A stretch of 54,199 nt of DNA. Origin: Pseudomonadota bacterium (GTDB taxonomy: Bacteria; Pseudomonadota; Gammaproteobacteria; Steroidobacterales; Steroidobacteraceae). The DNA is taken from NCBI GenBank assembly GCA_947454465.1, contig CANGJP010000010.1:1-54199 (forward strand), given 5' to 3'. The notes below the pieces were generated by a model, which did not search any database, was not told the origin of the DNA, and saw nothing but the letters and a program-made list of their open reading frames with translations. Of the stretch, positions 1-11,449 are shown in pieces; position 1 is the first letter of the stretch, and each line of letters opens with the position of its first letter. The translations under genes were made by a program, and so were the position numbers.

Positions 1-227
1 GTAGCATTAAAGGCATTAATCCATTCGCGATGTTCCACGAACTGCATGACGGCGGTGGAGACATCAAAGTTTGTCCACAGCGGCAGTGACAACATGAATG
101 TCGTCAGAGAGCCCAACAGCGCAAGCCAGCGACCCGCTACCACAGCACGTTCGCCCAGTGCCAACAACACCGCACCAACGGCAATGGGCAACCAGATGAG
201 TACGCTTAAAATTGGCCAATCAGTCAT
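1..227 (-). CDS. nuoM: NADH-quinone oxidoreductase subunit M, N-terminal part (cut by window edge)
   Basis: This is the first 75 codons of a gene running off the left edge. The protein begins MTDWPILSVLIWLP and continues as a hydrophobic segment, typical of the first membrane helix of the antiporter-like complex I subunit NuoM. It starts 47 bases downstream of the nuoL stop, the usual nuoL-nuoM order. NuoM would be one of the proton-translocating membrane subunits. Identification rests on the N-terminal character and position; the catalytic Glu and Lys residues lie outside the window. Confidence 0.85.
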   Translation of the reverse strand, partial: MTDWPILSVLIWLPIAVGAVLLALGERAVVAGRWLALLGSLTTFMLSLPLWTNFDVSTAVMQFVEHREWINAFNA

Positions 228-274
228 TCGGTTTGCTCGAAAAAAGACTCAATAAAATTCAGTTGCACTGACGA

Positions 275-2350
275 TCAATGCTTCAACACAAAGAAGTACA
301 ACATCGCCGCCAAACCAATGATCATGGTGAAGGCATAGCTGTAAAGACGTCCGGTCTGAATAACGCGTATTACGCTAGCGAACCATCCCACCGCCCGTGC
401 CGAGCCATTCACCAGAAAACCATCGATAAACACGCTGTCACCAACTTTCCACAAGGCCTGCCCAAGATTGCGACTGCCCTTGGCGAAGACCGCAAAATAC
501 ACATCATCGAAGTAGTATTTATTTTCGAACAGCTTATACAAGGGGGCGAAGAAACGGGCGATCTTACTGGGCACATCTGTCAGCTTGACGTAGAACAACC
601 AGGCAAAGAACACACCGCCCATAGCGAGGAAGAATGGCCACTGAGTGACGCCATGTTCGACAAATGCAGCGGAGCCATGGAACTCATGCGCCAACTCGCC
701 CAGCACATTATGAACTTCTTCAACAACGATGGCTGAACCAAAGTAGTCACCGAACAGCATTGGTTCGATGGTAAACCATCCAATAAATAACGAAGGAATG
801 GCCAACAGCACTAGCGGTAATGTCACCACCCAAGGACTTTCGTGTGGAATACCACCAACATGGCCGTGATCGTCATGCACATGGTCTTGGTTAACATGGG
901 AATGATCATCGTGCCCGTACGTATGATCGTCATGTATTGCAGCAACAGCATGGCTGTCTTGTTGATGAGCGGTTTCACTGGTATCAAAGCGTTCTTTGCC
1001 ATGAAAAGTCATGAACACCAATCTGAAACTGTAGAACGCAGTAATGAACACACCCGACAGCACACAAAAATAAGCAAAGCTGGCTGCAGGCAAATGCGAT
1101 TCGTGCACCGCTTCGATCAAGGCATCCTTAGAGAAGAAACCTGAAGTACCCGGGAAACCTATCAATGCCAGTGACCCAATAAGACAAGTTAAATAAGTAA
1201 TGGGCATATACTTCTTGAGGTTTCCCATCTTGCGCATGTCCTGCTCGTGGTGCATACCCATGATCACCGAACCAGCGGCAAGGAATAGCAGCGCCTTAAA
1301 GAAGGCATGGGTCATTAAATGGAACACTGCACCGGCATAAGCTGACACGCCGAGCGCTACGGTCATGTAACCCAGCTGAGACAGGGTTGAATACGCCACC
1401 ACACGCTTGATGTCATTGTTCACCAGACCCAGCAGACCCATGAAGAACGCCGTGCAGGAGCCGATGATCAAAACAGTATTGAGCGCCGTCTCGGACATCT
1501 CAAACAAGGGTGACATACGTGCGACCATGAAAATACCGGCCGTGACCATGGTCGCGGCATGGATCAATGCCGAAATAGGTGTCGGACCTTCCATGGAATC
1601 GGGCAACCACACGTGCAGAGGCATTTGTGCTGATTTACCCATGGCGCCCACAAACAGCAACAGACAGGTCACTGTAATGGCGTCCCACGCATAACCTGGA
1701 ATAACTTCCATGGACTTACCAGCAAAAGCATGATGAGCTGCCGCAAATACTTCGCGATAGTCCAGCGAACCGGTGTAGTACAGCACCGCAGCAATGCCCA
1801 GCACGAAACCGAAGTCACCGACACGGTTAACCAGAAACGCCTTTAGATTGGCAAAAATAGCTGTAGGTCGCGTGTACCAGAAGCCAATAAGCAGATAAGA
1901 CACCACGCCCACCGCTTCCCAACCAAAGAAAAGCTGCATGAAATTATTCGACATCACCAGCATTAACATGGAGAAGGTAAATAGCGAGATGTAAGAAAAG
2001 AAACGCTGATAGCCGGGATCATCAGCCATATAGCCGATGGTATAAACGTGCACACACAACGACACAAAAGTCACCACCACCATCATCATCGCGGTGAGAC
2101 GATCGACCATGAAGCCGACATTCATCTGCACTCCATCACTGACCAACCAAGTGTACACATTGCCGTAATAGTTCTGTGCTTCGCCCGTGACCAACTGCTT
2201 GAGCGTTAGGATGGACAGCACACACGCAGTGGCCACACCGAGAATGGTCACGGTGTGCGCACCCGCACGGCCAATAAAGCGCCCAAAAATGCCAGCTAGA
2301 ATCGCTGCAACCAGCGGAGCCAATACAATGACTAAAAGAGTATTCTCCAC
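275..2350 (-). CDS. nuoL: NADH-quinone oxidoreductase subunit L
   Basis: This 691-residue antiporter-like membrane subunit of complex I is one of the proton channels at the distal end of the membrane arm. The family core is clear: FFGWEAVGVVSYLLIGFWY near residues 141-159 with the conserved Glu, and the long run from about 235 (GAMGKSAQMPLHVWLPDSM) to about 360 with conserved Lys and His residues. It lies two bases after nuoK. An unusual feature is a His/Asp-rich loop at residues about 462-503 with twelve histidines, placed between membrane helices. Family loops here vary and may contain some His, but this one is long and could bind metal. Length is near the family norm when the loop is allowed for. 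Confidence 0.97.
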   Translation of the reverse strand: MENTLLVIVLAPLVAAILAGIFGRFIGRAGAHTVTILGVATACVLSILTLKQLVTGEAQNYYGNVYTWLVSDGVQMNVGFMVDRLTAMMMVVVTFVSLCVHVYTIGYMADDPGYQRFFSYISLFTFSMLMLVMSNNFMQLFFGWEAVGVVSYLLIGFWYTRPTAIFANLKAFLVNRVGDFGFVLGIAAVLYYTGSLDYREVFAAAHHAFAGKSMEVIPGYAWDAITVTCLLLFVGAMGKSAQMPLHVWLPDSMEGPTPISALIHAATMVTAGIFMVARMSPLFEMSETALNTVLIIGSCTAFFMGLLGLVNNDIKRVVAYSTLSQLGYMTVALGVSAYAGAVFHLMTHAFFKALLFLAAGSVIMGMHHEQDMRKMGNLKKYMPITYLTCLIGSLALIGFPGTSGFFSKDALIEAVHESHLPAASFAYFCVLSGVFITAFYSFRLVFMTFHGKERFDTSETAHQQDSHAVAAIHDDHTYGHDDHSHVNQDHVHDDHGHVGGIPHESPWVVTLPLVLLAIPSLFIGWFTIEPMLFGDYFGSAIVVEEVHNVLGELAHEFHGSAAFVEHGVTQWPFFLAMGGVFFAWLFYVKLTDVPSKIARFFAPLYKLFENKYYFDDVYFAVFAKGSRNLGQALWKVGDSVFIDGFLVNGSARAVGWFASVIRVIQTGRLYSYAFTMIIGLAAMLYFFVLKH

Positions 2351-2352
2351 AA

Positions 2353-2658
2353 TTAACCCTTCATCGTATCGAGCTGTTCAACGTTAATGCTCTTACGTTG
2401 ACGGAACAGCACCACCAGAATTGCCAGACCAATTGCAGACTCGGCAGCCGCGACGGTCAGGATGAAAAACACGAAGATCTGTCCATGCAGATCCCCAAGT
2501 TGACGAGAGAACGCAACAAAATTGAAATTGACCGCAAGCAGCATCAATTCAATGCACATCAACAATAGAATGACGTTCTTTCGATTTCGAAAAATACCAG
2601 CCACTGACAGACTAAACAGCACACCAGAGAGCAGTAATACATTTTGTAAAGTAATCAT
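2353..2658 (-). CDS. nuoK: NADH-quinone oxidoreductase subunit K
   Basis: This 101-residue protein has three membrane helices and is the Mrp-C-like subunit of complex I. Conserved Glu residues sit in the second and third helices ([17 protein letters not shown] and [13 protein letters not shown]), both needed for proton coupling in characterised NuoK. The length matches the family at about 100 residues. It overlaps the end of nuoJ by four bases, indicating translational coupling. Confidence 0.97.
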   Translation of the reverse strand: MITLQNVLLLSGVLFSLSVAGIFRNRKNVILLLMCIELMLLAVNFNFVAFSRQLGDLHGQIFVFFILTVAAAESAIGLAILVVLFRQRKSINVEQLDTMKG

Positions 2659-3302
2659 GACTGGCCCTCCACACCATGATCCACGTCCGGCTGCACCGCC
2701 GCGACCTTAACGATACGAACACGATCACTGGCTTTCACTGCAACCTGTGCACTGATGTCCTGCATTTTCTGTCCGGGACGTTTACGCATGGTCAGCACAA
2801 TCGCAGCAACAATTGCAATCAATAGAATCGAAGCAGCTAACTGCAATGGATAGAGGTATTCGGTATAAAGCAACTGCCCCAATGCCTTGGTATTGCTGTA
2901 ATCCAAGGCATAAGCCGCTGGTGCCGCCACACTACTGAGCCCTAGATGTACGCCATCAGAAGACTTCAACCAGACCACACTGGCAATTTCACCGATCACG
3001 ACTAAGGCAATAGGCAAGCCGAGCCAATCGAATTTGGTGAAGCCTGCGCGTAACTCTTCAACTTTGATATCCAGCATCATCACCACAAACAAGAACAGCA
3101 CCATCACGGCACCGACATATACCAATATCAGCACAATCGCCAGAAACTCTGCCTCGAGCAACATCCATATAATGGCGCTATTAAAGAAAGCCAATACCAA
3201 CCAGAGCGCTGAATACACTGGATTACGCGCTGTGATCACGCCGGTAGCAGAGATGACTAGGACAGCCGAGAAGAAGTAAAAAAGAATTTCAGTGAAGCTC
3301 AT
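2655..3302 (-). CDS. nuoJ: NADH-quinone oxidoreductase subunit J
   Basis: This 215-residue membrane subunit of complex I has about five helices. The family signature [17 protein letters not shown], which includes the pi-bulge helix of NuoJ/ND6, is near residues 62-78, preceded by [14 protein letters not shown]-terminal hydrophilic tail of about 45 residues (after MRKRPGQ) is somewhat long for the family. The gene starts one base after the nuoI stop and overlaps nuoK by four bases. Confidence 0.96.
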   Translation of the reverse strand: MSFTEILFYFFSAVLVISATGVITARNPVYSALWLVLAFFNSAIIWMLLEAEFLAIVLILVYVGAVMVLFLFVVMMLDIKVEELRAGFTKFDWLGLPIALVVIGEIASVVWLKSSDGVHLGLSSVAAPAAYALDYSNTKALGQLLYTEYLYPLQLAASILLIAIVAAIVLTMRKRPGQKMQDISAQVAVKASDRVRIVKVAAVQPDVDHGVEGQS

Positions 3303-3785
3303 TTATCGGTACCGTGCGTCAGCAGCCTTATCGGCGGCAATCATGGCTTCAAATTTATCACCCACGGCAAGTAACTTGTCCTTGGTCATGATGTTTTCAC
3401 CACGGTTTTCCATGTGATATTCATGTATACGCGTTTCCACAATCGCGTCCACTGGACAAGCCTCTTCGCAGAAGCCACAGAAAATACATTTGAAAAGATC
3501 AATGTCGTAACGCGTAGTACGACGAGTGCCATCATCACTGACACCCGATTCGATCGTAATGGCTAACGCAGGACACACCGCCTCACACAATTTGCAGGCA
3601 ATACAACGCTCCTGACCATTGGCGTAACGGCGCTGTGCATGCAGACCACGAAACCGTGGCGATTGCGGGGTTTTTTCTTCCGGGTACTGCACCACAACAT
3701 GTGGACGAGCAAAGAACTGCCGAGCGGTGATATACAGCCCCTGGCACAACTCTGAGAGAAATAATGTTTTGAAAATACTTTTCAT
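3303..3785 (-). CDS. nuoI: NADH-quinone oxidoreductase subunit I (2x[4Fe-4S])
   Basis: This 160-residue peripheral-arm subunit carries the two tetranuclear clusters N6a and N6b that pass electrons toward NuoB. Both eight-Cys ferredoxin motifs are visible: [12 protein letters not shown] near residue 61 and [12 protein letters not shown] near residue 100, each followed by the usual CP-x-AI pattern. The N-terminal amphipathic stretch would anchor the protein at the membrane interface. The length is normal. It lies eight bases after nuoH. Confidence 0.97.
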   Translation of the reverse strand: MKSIFKTLFLSELCQGLYITARQFFARPHVVVQYPEEKTPQSPRFRGLHAQRRYANGQERCIACKLCEAVCPALAITIESGVSDDGTRRTTRYDIDLFKCIFCGFCEEACPVDAIVETRIHEYHMENRGENIMTKDKLLAVGDKFEAMIAADKAADARYR

Positions 3786-3793
3786 GATCTGAC

Positions 3794-4894
3794 TCAGCTA
3801 GCCATCAAGCGGGCAAACGGTCCGACACGCAGAATGGCCAATAGTGCTTCCACGGTAATCCATACTAAAGTCAAGGGAATGAAGACCTTCCAACCTAGAC
3901 GCATGATCTGATCATAGCGATAACGCGGGAAGGTGGCACGGAACCACAGAAAACAGAACAGAAAGAAACAAATTTTGAAGACCAACCAATGCAGACCCGA
4001 AGTAGTCAGCACAGCAGGCAATGATTCCATGTCTGCAAACGGCGACAACCAGCCACCCAAGAAGAAAATAGAGGTGAGCGCCGAGATCAGAATCATGTTG
4101 ATATATTCGGCGACAAAGAACAGCGCAAAGGCCATGCCTGAATAATCCACATGGAACCCGGCAACAATCTCTGATTCACCCTCGACAACGTCAAAAGGGG
4201 CACGGTTTGTTTCGGCAATACCAGAGATAAAGTACACAATAAACAACGGAAACAACCAGACGAACAGCCAGTTCTGAATGCCGCCCCGCTGTGCATCGAT
4301 GATGTCGCCTAAGTTCAACGAACCCGCTGCCATCACCACACCCACTAGCGCAAACCCCATGGCAATTTCGTACGCGACAACTTGTGCTGCAGCACGCATC
4401 GCGCCTAGAAACGCATATTTAGAATTAGACGCCCATCCGGCAAGTATCACACCGTATACACCTGTAGAGGTGAGTGCCAGAATATAAAGCAGTCCAGCAT
4501 CCACATCGGCAACGGTAAAACCAGGCCAGAACGGCATAACGGCCCATGTCGCTAACGCTGGAATAGCAGTCAGCAACGGGGCCAAAATGAACAAAAACTT
4601 ATTTGCACCGGTAGGTAAGATGATTTCCTTAAACATCAATTTAATGACATCGGCGAACGGTTGAGCAAGACCTCGGAAGAAAGGCAAGCCGAACACCTTA
4701 ATTCGATTTGGCCCAATCCGTGCTTGCATGCTACCGATCACGCGCCGCTCTGCTAGGGTCAGAAATGCCATGAAGATAATGATGGTCAGGAACATCACTA
4801 CAGCCGTGATGACGATCCAAGTCACAAAGCGTAACCACTCCGGAAGATTCAGAATGTCAAACAAAGGTTGAATAAACGCAGGGATGGCGTTCAT
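3794..4894 (-). CDS. nuoH: NADH-quinone oxidoreductase subunit H
   Basis: This 366-residue subunit with about eight membrane helices forms the quinone entry chamber together with NuoB and NuoD. Family signatures include [20 protein letters not shown] (residues about 60-79), [20 protein letters not shown] and the C-terminal [20 protein letters not shown]. The acidic loop before the 'EGESEI' stretch is intact. It overlaps the nuoG stop by four bases. Slightly longer than E. coli NuoH (325), mostly at the N-terminus, as in many relatives. Confidence 0.97.
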   Translation of the reverse strand: MNAIPAFIQPLFDILNLPEWLRFVTWIVITAVVMFLTIIIFMAFLTLAERRVIGSMQARIGPNRIKVFGLPFFRGLAQPFADVIKLMFKEIILPTGANKFLFILAPLLTAIPALATWAVMPFWPGFTVADVDAGLLYILALTSTGVYGVILAGWASNSKYAFLGAMRAAAQVVAYEIAMGFALVGVVMAAGSLNLGDIIDAQRGGIQNWLFVWLFPLFIVYFISGIAETNRAPFDVVEGESEIVAGFHVDYSGMAFALFFVAEYINMILISALTSIFFLGGWLSPFADMESLPAVLTTSGLHWLVFKICFFLFCFLWFRATFPRYRYDQIMRLGWKVFIPLTLVWITVEALLAILRVGPFARLMAS

Positions 4895-7062
4895 GCCTGC
4901 ACCCCCACCTTGGCTTGTAGGGCTTCAGACGTGAGCTGCAACGCGGTTGCACGCCGCACCACGGCATCAACGTTATATAACTGAACCTCATCGGCCGACA
5001 CAGTCGAGTACCGAGTCACTGCCGAGGTATTTTGATAACGGTTATCGGCAATCACACTGCCAGTTTGCTGCTGCAGTTCATCACGCACCTGCTCTGAACT
5101 TTCATAATCGAAATTACTTAGATTCAGTAAATTACCTAACACTCGGAGCACTTTCCAAGCCGGACGCGACTCTCCCAATGGTTTTGCAGCGCCTGGCACG
5201 CTTTGCCAACGTCCTTCTAGATTCACATAGGTACCCGATGTTTCAGCAAAGGTCGCAGTCGGTAAGATGATGTCAGCATACGCTTTGGCGCTGGCATACG
5301 AAGACAAGGAAATCACATGGCCATGAGTGCGCATACTGGCGACCGCTCCGGCGGGCAAATCCTCAGCTTCTATCGATCCCACCACCAGATAGGATTTCAA
5401 CTTTGCTTCAAGCATCTCAACCACATTTAGACCACTCACCGGCAAGGATTCGCCAGCCACACCACGATGCGGCAACACCCCAGCTAGATGTGCCGCCACG
5501 CTGTTGCCACCATCGGCGATATACCCCAGTTGTGCTCCCGTGATCTGCGACAATGCAGCCGCCAATGCACGCAGCTGAGCAAAAGCGCCATCACGCTGCG
5601 CCAACACACCCATAAGAATGAGTTGTCGTTCGCCACTACTTAACTGTGCAGCGATTGCGCGGTGCGTGTCGTTGAGTTGCACGTGTTGCAGCAAGGCATG
5701 AACGCTAGGTGGCGCTGCAATGCCTTTCGCTTGAACTGCCGCGGCTACCACTGCCGCCAAGTGATCGACCATACCCATACCATTACTGGCTAGATAACCC
5801 GCAACGGGGAACAAATACTTATAGATGTGGGTATTGATAAAAGAAACCTGAGCCCCTTTTTTCACTGCCGCTTTGCGAATGCGATGCGCCAACAAAGGCG
5901 CTTCCTTACGCAAATTGGAGCCAATCAACAACACACTGTTTGCCTGCTCAAGCTCAGTGATCGAACAACCCAACCATGGAAAGACGGGATCGTAGTGCTG
6001 ATCGCTGAAGTCAACACGCTTTAAACGATGATCAAGATTGTTGCTACCTACACCCCGAGCAATACGCTGGGTCAGGTAAGCTTCTTCTAACGTTAAGGTG
6101 GGCGCTGCAATCACCCCGATCTGACGAGCATCTTGTGATATCACCGCATTGAGTTTTTCAGCGACGCTGTTCAGTGCAGTCTGCCAATCCACTTCCAACC
6201 AGCGGTCGCCATCACGCATCAGTGGTTTATGCAAACGATCGTCGCTATATAACCCTTCATAGCTATAACGATCACGATCCGCAATCCAATTTTCATTCAC
6301 GTCTTCGTTGACGCGCGGCACAACGCGCATCACGCGACCGCGCAACACGTGCGCAAACAGATTAGTGCCGACACTGTCATGTGGCGATATCAAAGGCTGC
6401 TGGGTCATTTCCCAAGCACGCGCACTGTAACGATAAGGCTTGTTGTTCAAAGCTCCTACTGGGCACAGGTCGATAATATTGCCTGACAACTCATGCTCAA
6501 CACTCTTCTCAATGAATGTGCCGATTTCAACATGCTCACCACGACCACAGGTACCTAATTCCTGAAAGCCTTGTATTTCCGAGGTAAATCGAACACACCG
6601 GGTGCAATGAATGCAACGGGTCATATCAGTAGATACTAATGGGCCAATATCCTTATCCTTCACCACGCGCTTACGTTCGGCATAGCGCGATACATCACGA
6701 CCAAAACCCACGGCAAGATCTTGCAACTCACATTCACCGCCTTGGTCGCAGATAGGACAATCCAGCGGATGATTAATCAGCAAAAACTCCATCACTGCTT
6801 TTTGTGCGGCAATAGCTTTTGGTGATTTTGTAAATATCTTCATCCCTTCGGCAACGGGCGTCGCACACGCAGGTAAGGGCTTAGGTGCCTTCTCAACTTC
6901 CACCAAACACATGCGGCAGTTAGCGGCAATCGGCAACTTGTCGTGATAGCAAAAACGTGGCACGTAATCGCCACTGGCATCCGTTGCCTGAATCAGCATC
7001 TGACCTTTACGAGCCTGCACCGGCCGGCCATTGATTTCAATATTGACGAGATCGTCGCTCAT
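4891..7062 (-). CDS. nuoG: NADH-quinone oxidoreductase subunit G
   Basis: This 723-residue iron-sulfur subunit belongs to the NADH-dehydrogenase module. The N-terminal [2Fe-2S] domain has [15 protein letters not shown] and a fourth Cys in KPLPAC. The His/Cys-ligated N5 motif is [14 protein letters not shown], and the N4 ligands are CIHCTRC plus a later CPVGAL. The molybdopterin-oxidoreductase-like C-terminal part is present but short compared with the 908 residues of E. coli NuoG. The four-Cys N7 motif expected before the [13 protein letters not shown] region is replaced by residues without Cys ([11 protein letters not shown]), so this protein should lack cluster N7, as mitochondrial-type enzymes do. 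It overlaps nuoH by four bases. Confidence 0.96.
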   Translation of the reverse strand: MSDDLVNIEINGRPVQARKGQMLIQATDASGDYVPRFCYHDKLPIAANCRMCLVEVEKAPKPLPACATPVAEGMKIFTKSPKAIAAQKAVMEFLLINHPLDCPICDQGGECELQDLAVGFGRDVSRYAERKRVVKDKDIGPLVSTDMTRCIHCTRCVRFTSEIQGFQELGTCGRGEHVEIGTFIEKSVEHELSGNIIDLCPVGALNNKPYRYSARAWEMTQQPLISPHDSVGTNLFAHVLRGRVMRVVPRVNEDVNENWIADRDRYSYEGLYSDDRLHKPLMRDGDRWLEVDWQTALNSVAEKLNAVISQDARQIGVIAAPTLTLEEAYLTQRIARGVGSNNLDHRLKRVDFSDQHYDPVFPWLGCSITELEQANSVLLIGSNLRKEAPLLAHRIRKAAVKKGAQVSFINTHIYKYLFPVAGYLASNGMGMVDHLAAVVAAAVQAKGIAAPPSVHALLQHVQLNDTHRAIAAQLSSGERQLILMGVLAQRDGAFAQLRALAAALSQITGAQLGYIADGGNSVAAHLAGVLPHRGVAGESLPVSGLNVVEMLEAKLKSYLVVGSIEAEDLPAGAVASMRTHGHVISLSSYASAKAYADIILPTATFAETSGTYVNLEGRWQSVPGAAKPLGESRPAWKVLRVLGNLLNLSNFDYESSEQVRDELQQQTGSVIADNRYQNTSAVTRYSTVSADEVQLYNVDAVVRRATALQLTSEALQAKVGVQA

Positions 7063-7100
7063 GTTTTCAGGTTCAATTCCAGGCTATAAGTCAGAACACA

Positions 7101-8408
7101 TCAGGCCGCATCTCGCTGCCCGGCTTGCACCATGCTATGTCCGTGCTCGACGTAGTACTCAAACTCGTGACGGAAATGCTTGATAAAACTCTGCACCGGC
7201 CATGCAGCCGCATCACCAAACGCACAAATCGTATGGCCTTCAATTTTGCCGACCACTTCTAGCAACAAATCAAGATCTTGTGGCGTGCCTTGGCCTGCAA
7301 CAATGCGTTTAAGTACGCGGTTCACCCAGCCCGTGCCTTCACGACATGGCGTACACTGACCACAAGACTCAGCGTAGAAGAACCGTGAAATCCGCTCCAA
7401 AGTTTTAACCATGCAAGTATGATCATCCATCACAATCATCGAACCGGTACCAAGCGATGAGCCCACCTTACGCAGACCGTCATAATCCATGGTGACATCA
7501 GTCAATAATGCAGCAGGAATCACTGGCGTGGAAATACCACCAGGGATCACAGCCTTCAATTGACGGCCTTTCCATACCCCGCCAGCTTCATTGAGCAAGT
7601 CATTAAAGGTAATACCTAACGGCAACTCGATATTTAAAGGCTTGGCCACGTGTCCTGACACAGAGAACACCATAGTACCGCCCGCAGTCGGTACACCTAG
7701 GTCTGCAAACCACTTTGCACCATTGCGTAAAATAGTAGGAACTGACGCATAACTTTGCGTGTTATTGATGGTGGTCGGCTTACCATATAACCCGAAATTA
7801 GCTGGGAAGGGGGGCTTAAAGCGCGGACGACCTTGTTTACCTTCTAGGGATTCAAGCAATGCGGTTTCTTCACCACAAATATACGCACCCGCACCGATGT
7901 AAGTATGCAGATCGAAATCAATGCCTGAGCCTTTGATGTTTTTACCGAGCAAACCCGCGTCGTAGGCCTCTTTCAATGCCGCTTCAAAACGTGGAATCGG
8001 CTCACCCAAGAATTCACCACGAATGTAGTTGTAACCTACGCTGGCACCCATGGCATAGCCACCAATGGCCATGCCTTCGATCAAGGCATGCGGGTTATAA
8101 CGCAGGATGTCGCGGTCATGACAGGTCCCCGGTTCGCTTTCGTCGGAGTTACACACAACATACTTTTGACCAGGCGCATTGCGCGGCATAAAGCCCCACT
8201 TCACGCCTGTCGGGAAGCCCGCACCACCTCGCCCACGCAAACCGGAAGCTTTGACTTCTTCAATCACCTGCTCCTTGGTCATCTCACCACGCAGGATTTT
8301 TTCCCATGCCTGATAGCCGCCAATCTTGCGATAGGTTTCAAGCTCCCAAGACCGTTCATATTTCAACGGTTCGAAGCACACCAGATTTTTCTGTTCGAGC
8401 TTATTCAT
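7101..8408 (-). CDS. nuoF: NADH-quinone oxidoreductase subunit F (NADH/FMN site)
   Basis: This 435-residue subunit binds NADH, FMN and cluster N3 and is the electron entry point of complex I. The nucleotide/FMN motif [19 protein letters not shown] is near residues 56-74, and the segment [18 protein letters not shown] is diagnostic. The cluster ligands are [15 protein letters not shown] and the later [17 protein letters not shown]. Its length is typical. It follows nuoE by 12 bases and precedes nuoG by 38 bases. Confidence 0.97.
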   Translation of the reverse strand: MNKLEQKNLVCFEPLKYERSWELETYRKIGGYQAWEKILRGEMTKEQVIEEVKASGLRGRGGAGFPTGVKWGFMPRNAPGQKYVVCNSDESEPGTCHDRDILRYNPHALIEGMAIGGYAMGASVGYNYIRGEFLGEPIPRFEAALKEAYDAGLLGKNIKGSGIDFDLHTYIGAGAYICGEETALLESLEGKQGRPRFKPPFPANFGLYGKPTTINNTQSYASVPTILRNGAKWFADLGVPTAGGTMVFSVSGHVAKPLNIELPLGITFNDLLNEAGGVWKGRQLKAVIPGGISTPVIPAALLTDVTMDYDGLRKVGSSLGTGSMIVMDDHTCMVKTLERISRFFYAESCGQCTPCREGTGWVNRVLKRIVAGQGTPQDLDLLLEVVGKIEGHTICAFGDAAAWPVQSFIKHFRHEFEYYVEHGHSMVQAGQRDAA

Positions 8409-8420
8409 GCTTGCTTGTGT

Positions 8421-8927
8421 TTATTTAAGACCGTCGAGTATCTCATCCGCCTTAGCAGGCGTGAGGTTTTCATAAAACACATGGTCGACCATCATCATCG
8501 GAGCACCCGTGCATGCAGCCAGACATTCTTCTTCACGCTTGAGGAAGATGCGACCGTCAGCCGTACTCTCACCCACTTTAATACCCAAATGCTTTTCAAC
8601 ATGTTCGAGCAATTCTTCGCCACCACACAGCATGCAAGAAATATTTGTACACACCGAAACGTGGTAACGACCCACCGGTTTGGTCTCAAACATGGAATAA
8701 AAGCTTGCCACTTCATAGACCTGAATCGGCGGCAATTGCAGATACTCAGCAATGGCATCCATTTGCTGAGATGTTAGAAAACCATGATTTTCATGCTGCG
8801 CGGCCCGCAGTGCTGCCAATACCGCAGAACGCTTACGTTCCGGCGGAAACTTGGTCAACCAGTGATCAATCTCTTCTTTAAGATGGGCAGATAATCCCAT
8901 CTGCCCTGCATTGTGATCAGTACTCAC
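8421..8927 (-). CDS. nuoE: NADH-quinone oxidoreductase subunit E ([2Fe-2S])
   Basis: This 168-residue thioredoxin-like subunit holds the off-pathway cluster N1a. The four ligands appear as C-x4-C in [12 protein letters not shown] and C-x3-C in [11 protein letters not shown], with the conserved [10 protein letters not shown] helix before them. The start codon overlaps the nuoD stop by four bases. Length and motif spacing are those of the family. Confidence 0.97.
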   Translation of the reverse strand: MSTDHNAGQMGLSAHLKEEIDHWLTKFPPERKRSAVLAALRAAQHENHGFLTSQQMDAIAEYLQLPPIQVYEVASFYSMFETKPVGRYHVSVCTNISCMLCGGEELLEHVEKHLGIKVGESTADGRIFLKREEECLAACTGAPMMMVDHVFYENLTPAKADEILDGLK

Positions 8928-10177
8928 CGGTCAACCTCTCCGAATACGATGTCTTGAGTGCCGATCACCGCCACCACGTCGGCGAGCATATGTCCTTTAA
9001 CCATTTCCTCGAGTGCAGCCAAATGCACGAAGCCTGGCGCACGGCACTTCAGCCGGAAAGGTTTGTTAGCACCATCCGACACCAGGTAAATACCAAACTC
9101 ACCCTTAGGAGCCTCTACGGCGGCATAAGTTTCACCAGCAGGTACGCAATACCCTTCAGTAAATAACTTGAAGTGATGGATCAATGACTCCATGTCTCCC
9201 TTCATCTGCTCACGAGATGGCGCAGAGATCTTGTGATCTTCCAACATCACAGAACCAGGATGCTTACGTAACCAATCTACACACTGTTTGATGATACGGT
9301 TGGATTGACGCATTTCTTCGACACGAACAAGATAGCGATCGTAGCAATCACCATTGACTCCCACGGGGATATCGAAATCCATTTGACCATAGACTTCATA
9401 CGGCTGCTGCTTACGCAAGTCCCAGGCCAACCCTGAACCACGCAGCATCGGCCCAGTAAAGCCAAGCTGCAAGGCGCGCTCTGGTGTAACAACACCGATA
9501 TTAACCGTACGCTGTTTCCAGATGCGGTTATCAGTCAACAACGTTTCATATTCATCAACACAGGCGGGAAAACGCGACACAAAGTCATCAATAAAGTCGA
9601 GCATGCTGCCGGTACGACGCTCATTCAGCTTGTCGACTTGCTTTTGTGAACGCCATCTCGACGCCTGATATTTAGGCATCGAATCTGGTAAATCACGATA
9701 GACACCACCAGGACGATAATACGTGGCATGCATACGTGCACCAGAGACTGCTTCGTAGCAATCCATTAGATCTTCACGTTCACGGAAACAATAGAGGAAC
9801 ATGGTCATCGCACCGATATCAAGACCATGAGCACCAAGCCACATCAAGTGATTCAAGATACGGGTGATTTCATCAAACATCACACGAATGTATTGCGCAC
9901 GAATAGGGGCTTTAATACCTAATAAATTTTCAATCGCCATCACATAGGCGTGTTCGTTACACATCATCGACACATAGTCGAGACGATCCATATAGCCGAT
10001 GGATTGATTAAATGGCTTAGATTCAGCAAGCTTTTCCGTACCACGATGCAACAAGCCAATATGTGGATCTGCCTTCTGGATGACTTCGCCATCCATCTCT
10101 AACACGAGACGTAGAACGCCGTGTGCCGCCGGATGCTGCGGCCCGAAGTTCAAAGTGAAATTATGAATTTCAGCCAT
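8924..10177 (-). CDS. nuoD: NADH-quinone oxidoreductase subunit D (49 kDa type)
   Basis: This 417-residue peripheral subunit lines the quinone pocket with NuoB. It begins with the recognisable [20 protein letters not shown], in which the His is one of the quinone-site residues, and continues with [12 protein letters not shown]. The C-terminal DIVFGEVDR is the standard ending. It is a separate gene from nuoC, unlike the fused nuoCD of enterobacteria. It sits 16 bases after nuoC. Confidence 0.97.
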   Translation of the reverse strand: MAEIHNFTLNFGPQHPAAHGVLRLVLEMDGEVIQKADPHIGLLHRGTEKLAESKPFNQSIGYMDRLDYVSMMCNEHAYVMAIENLLGIKAPIRAQYIRVMFDEITRILNHLMWLGAHGLDIGAMTMFLYCFREREDLMDCYEAVSGARMHATYYRPGGVYRDLPDSMPKYQASRWRSQKQVDKLNERRTGSMLDFIDDFVSRFPACVDEYETLLTDNRIWKQRTVNIGVVTPERALQLGFTGPMLRGSGLAWDLRKQQPYEVYGQMDFDIPVGVNGDCYDRYLVRVEEMRQSNRIIKQCVDWLRKHPGSVMLEDHKISAPSREQMKGDMESLIHHFKLFTEGYCVPAGETYAAVEAPKGEFGIYLVSDGANKPFRLKCRAPGFVHLAALEEMVKGHMLADVVAVIGTQDIVFGEVDR

Positions 10178-10193
10178 GCTTGCTGCACTTACC

Positions 10194-10889
10194 TTAAGAA
10201 TTCGCGGGACGCTGCGTTAACGACGCGTCATAACGGTTGTCATCACGGATTACACGTGGCACAAGCACGCGCGGCTCAATGGAAACAGGCTGATACACTA
10301 CCCTGCCCTTGGCTTCGTCATAACGCACCTCAACATTACCAATGAGCGGAAAATCTTTACGGAAGGGATGACCGATAAATCCGTAGTCAGTCAAAATACG
10401 GCGCAAGTCCGGATGCTGCTTGAACAGAATACCGAACATGTCAAAGGCTTCACGCTCAAACCAGTTGGCTGATGCCCAGATACCGACCACTGATTCAATC
10501 ATTGGTACGTCGTTGTTAGCAATACGCACCCGTAAGCGTAAGCGCACATTATTGACCACCGACAAAAGATGATAAACCACCGCAAAGCGGCCATCGCTGG
10601 AATCATTCTTTGCGTGTTCACTACGTACTGCACCACGGCTAAAACCAGTACCAGTGGACTGCTGAGTCAACCACTCCACTTGCCCGTAATTCAAGTAATC
10701 CATTCCGGTCAGATCAATTAATTGTTCAAATTTAAACGCAGCACCATCACGCAGGGCGGCGCCAATCTGCAGCAGATCATCCGCAGCTAATTCATAAGTT
10801 AATTCACCACAGCTGGATTCAATACGATTAAGCCGTCCAGCAAAAGTGGCCTCAATACTTTCAGCTAGCAAATCAATGCGAGTGGCCAT
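10194..10889 (-). CDS. nuoC: NADH-quinone oxidoreductase subunit C (30 kDa type)
   Basis: This 231-residue peripheral structural subunit packs against NuoD. The family signature is [29 protein letters not shown], in two adjacent blocks near residues 149-177, followed by [10 protein letters not shown]. It carries no cofactor. It lies two bases after nuoB. A short insertion near residues 80-95 ([17 protein letters not shown]) is not strongly conserved in the family as far as I can recall. Confidence 0.96.
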   Translation of the reverse strand: MATRIDLLAESIEATFAGRLNRIESSCGELTYELAADDLLQIGAALRDGAAFKFEQLIDLTGMDYLNYGQVEWLTQQSTGTGFSRGAVRSEHAKNDSSDGRFAVVYHLLSVVNNVRLRLRVRIANNDVPMIESVVGIWASANWFEREAFDMFGILFKQHPDLRRILTDYGFIGHPFRKDFPLIGNVEVRYDEAKGRVVYQPVSIEPRVLVPRVIRDDNRYDASLTQRPANS

Positions 10890-10891
10890 GA

Positions 10892-11449
10892 TTATTTCCT
10901 AGCAATGGTACTGGTACGACGAATCTTGTTTTGCAGTTGCAAGATACCGTACAACAGGGCTTCAGCAGTGGGTGGGCAACCCGGCACGTAAACATCGACG
11001 GGGACGATACGATCGCAGCCGCGCACTACCGCGTAGGAGTAATGGTAGTACCCACCACCATTAGCGCAGGAGCCCATCGAGATCACCCAACGTGGCTCAG
11101 GCATCTGGTCATAGACCTTACGCAAGGCTGGAGCCATTTTATTTACCAGCGTACCGGCCACCACCATCACATCTGACTGCCTTGGACTAGGGCGAAACAC
11201 GATACCAAATCGATCCAAATCATAACGAGAAGCACCCGCATGCATCATTTCAACCGCACAACAGGCAAGACCAAACGTCATCGGCCACATGGATCCTGTC
11301 CGCGCCCAGTTAACAAGATTGTCCACACTGGTGGTCAGAAAACCTCGCTGTTCAAGCGTGGCATTTAAATCAGGATCATTGAGTTCGTTGATGGGTCCGA
11401 CGGGCTGATCAAGGCTTGAATCAGGCGAAAACACTGCAGTTAATCCCAT
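10892..11449 (-). CDS. nuoB: NADH-quinone oxidoreductase subunit B (cluster N2)
   Basis: This 185-residue subunit holds the terminal cluster N2 next to the quinone pocket. The tandem-Cys ligand pair is in [19 protein letters not shown], the third Cys in [11 protein letters not shown] and the fourth in [19 protein letters not shown] chose the ATG at 11449 because the protein then begins MGLTAVFS and an AAAGGGG Shine-Dalgarno sequence lies just upstream. A longer frame reaches 11470 but would overlap nuoA more. With this start it overlaps the nuoA stop by ten bases. Confidence 0.95.
   Translation of the reverse strand: MGLTAVFSPDSSLDQPVGPINELNDPDLNATLEQRGFLTTSVDNLVNWARTGSMWPMTFGLACCAVEMMHAGASRYDLDRFGIVFRPSPRQSDVMVVAGTLVNKMAPALRKVYDQMPEPRWVISMGSCANGGGYYHYSYAVVRGCDRIVPVDVYVPGCPPTAEALLYGILQLQNKIRRTSTIARK

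Noticed and set aside
842-1144. A Met/Val-rich plus-strand open frame
   Set aside because: It mirrors the His/Asp codons of the NuoL loop on the other strand and has no ribosome site.
8088-8777. A 229-codon plus-strand open frame
   Set aside because: It is antisense to nuoF and nuoE, whose motifs and lengths are secure, and its residues show no domain.
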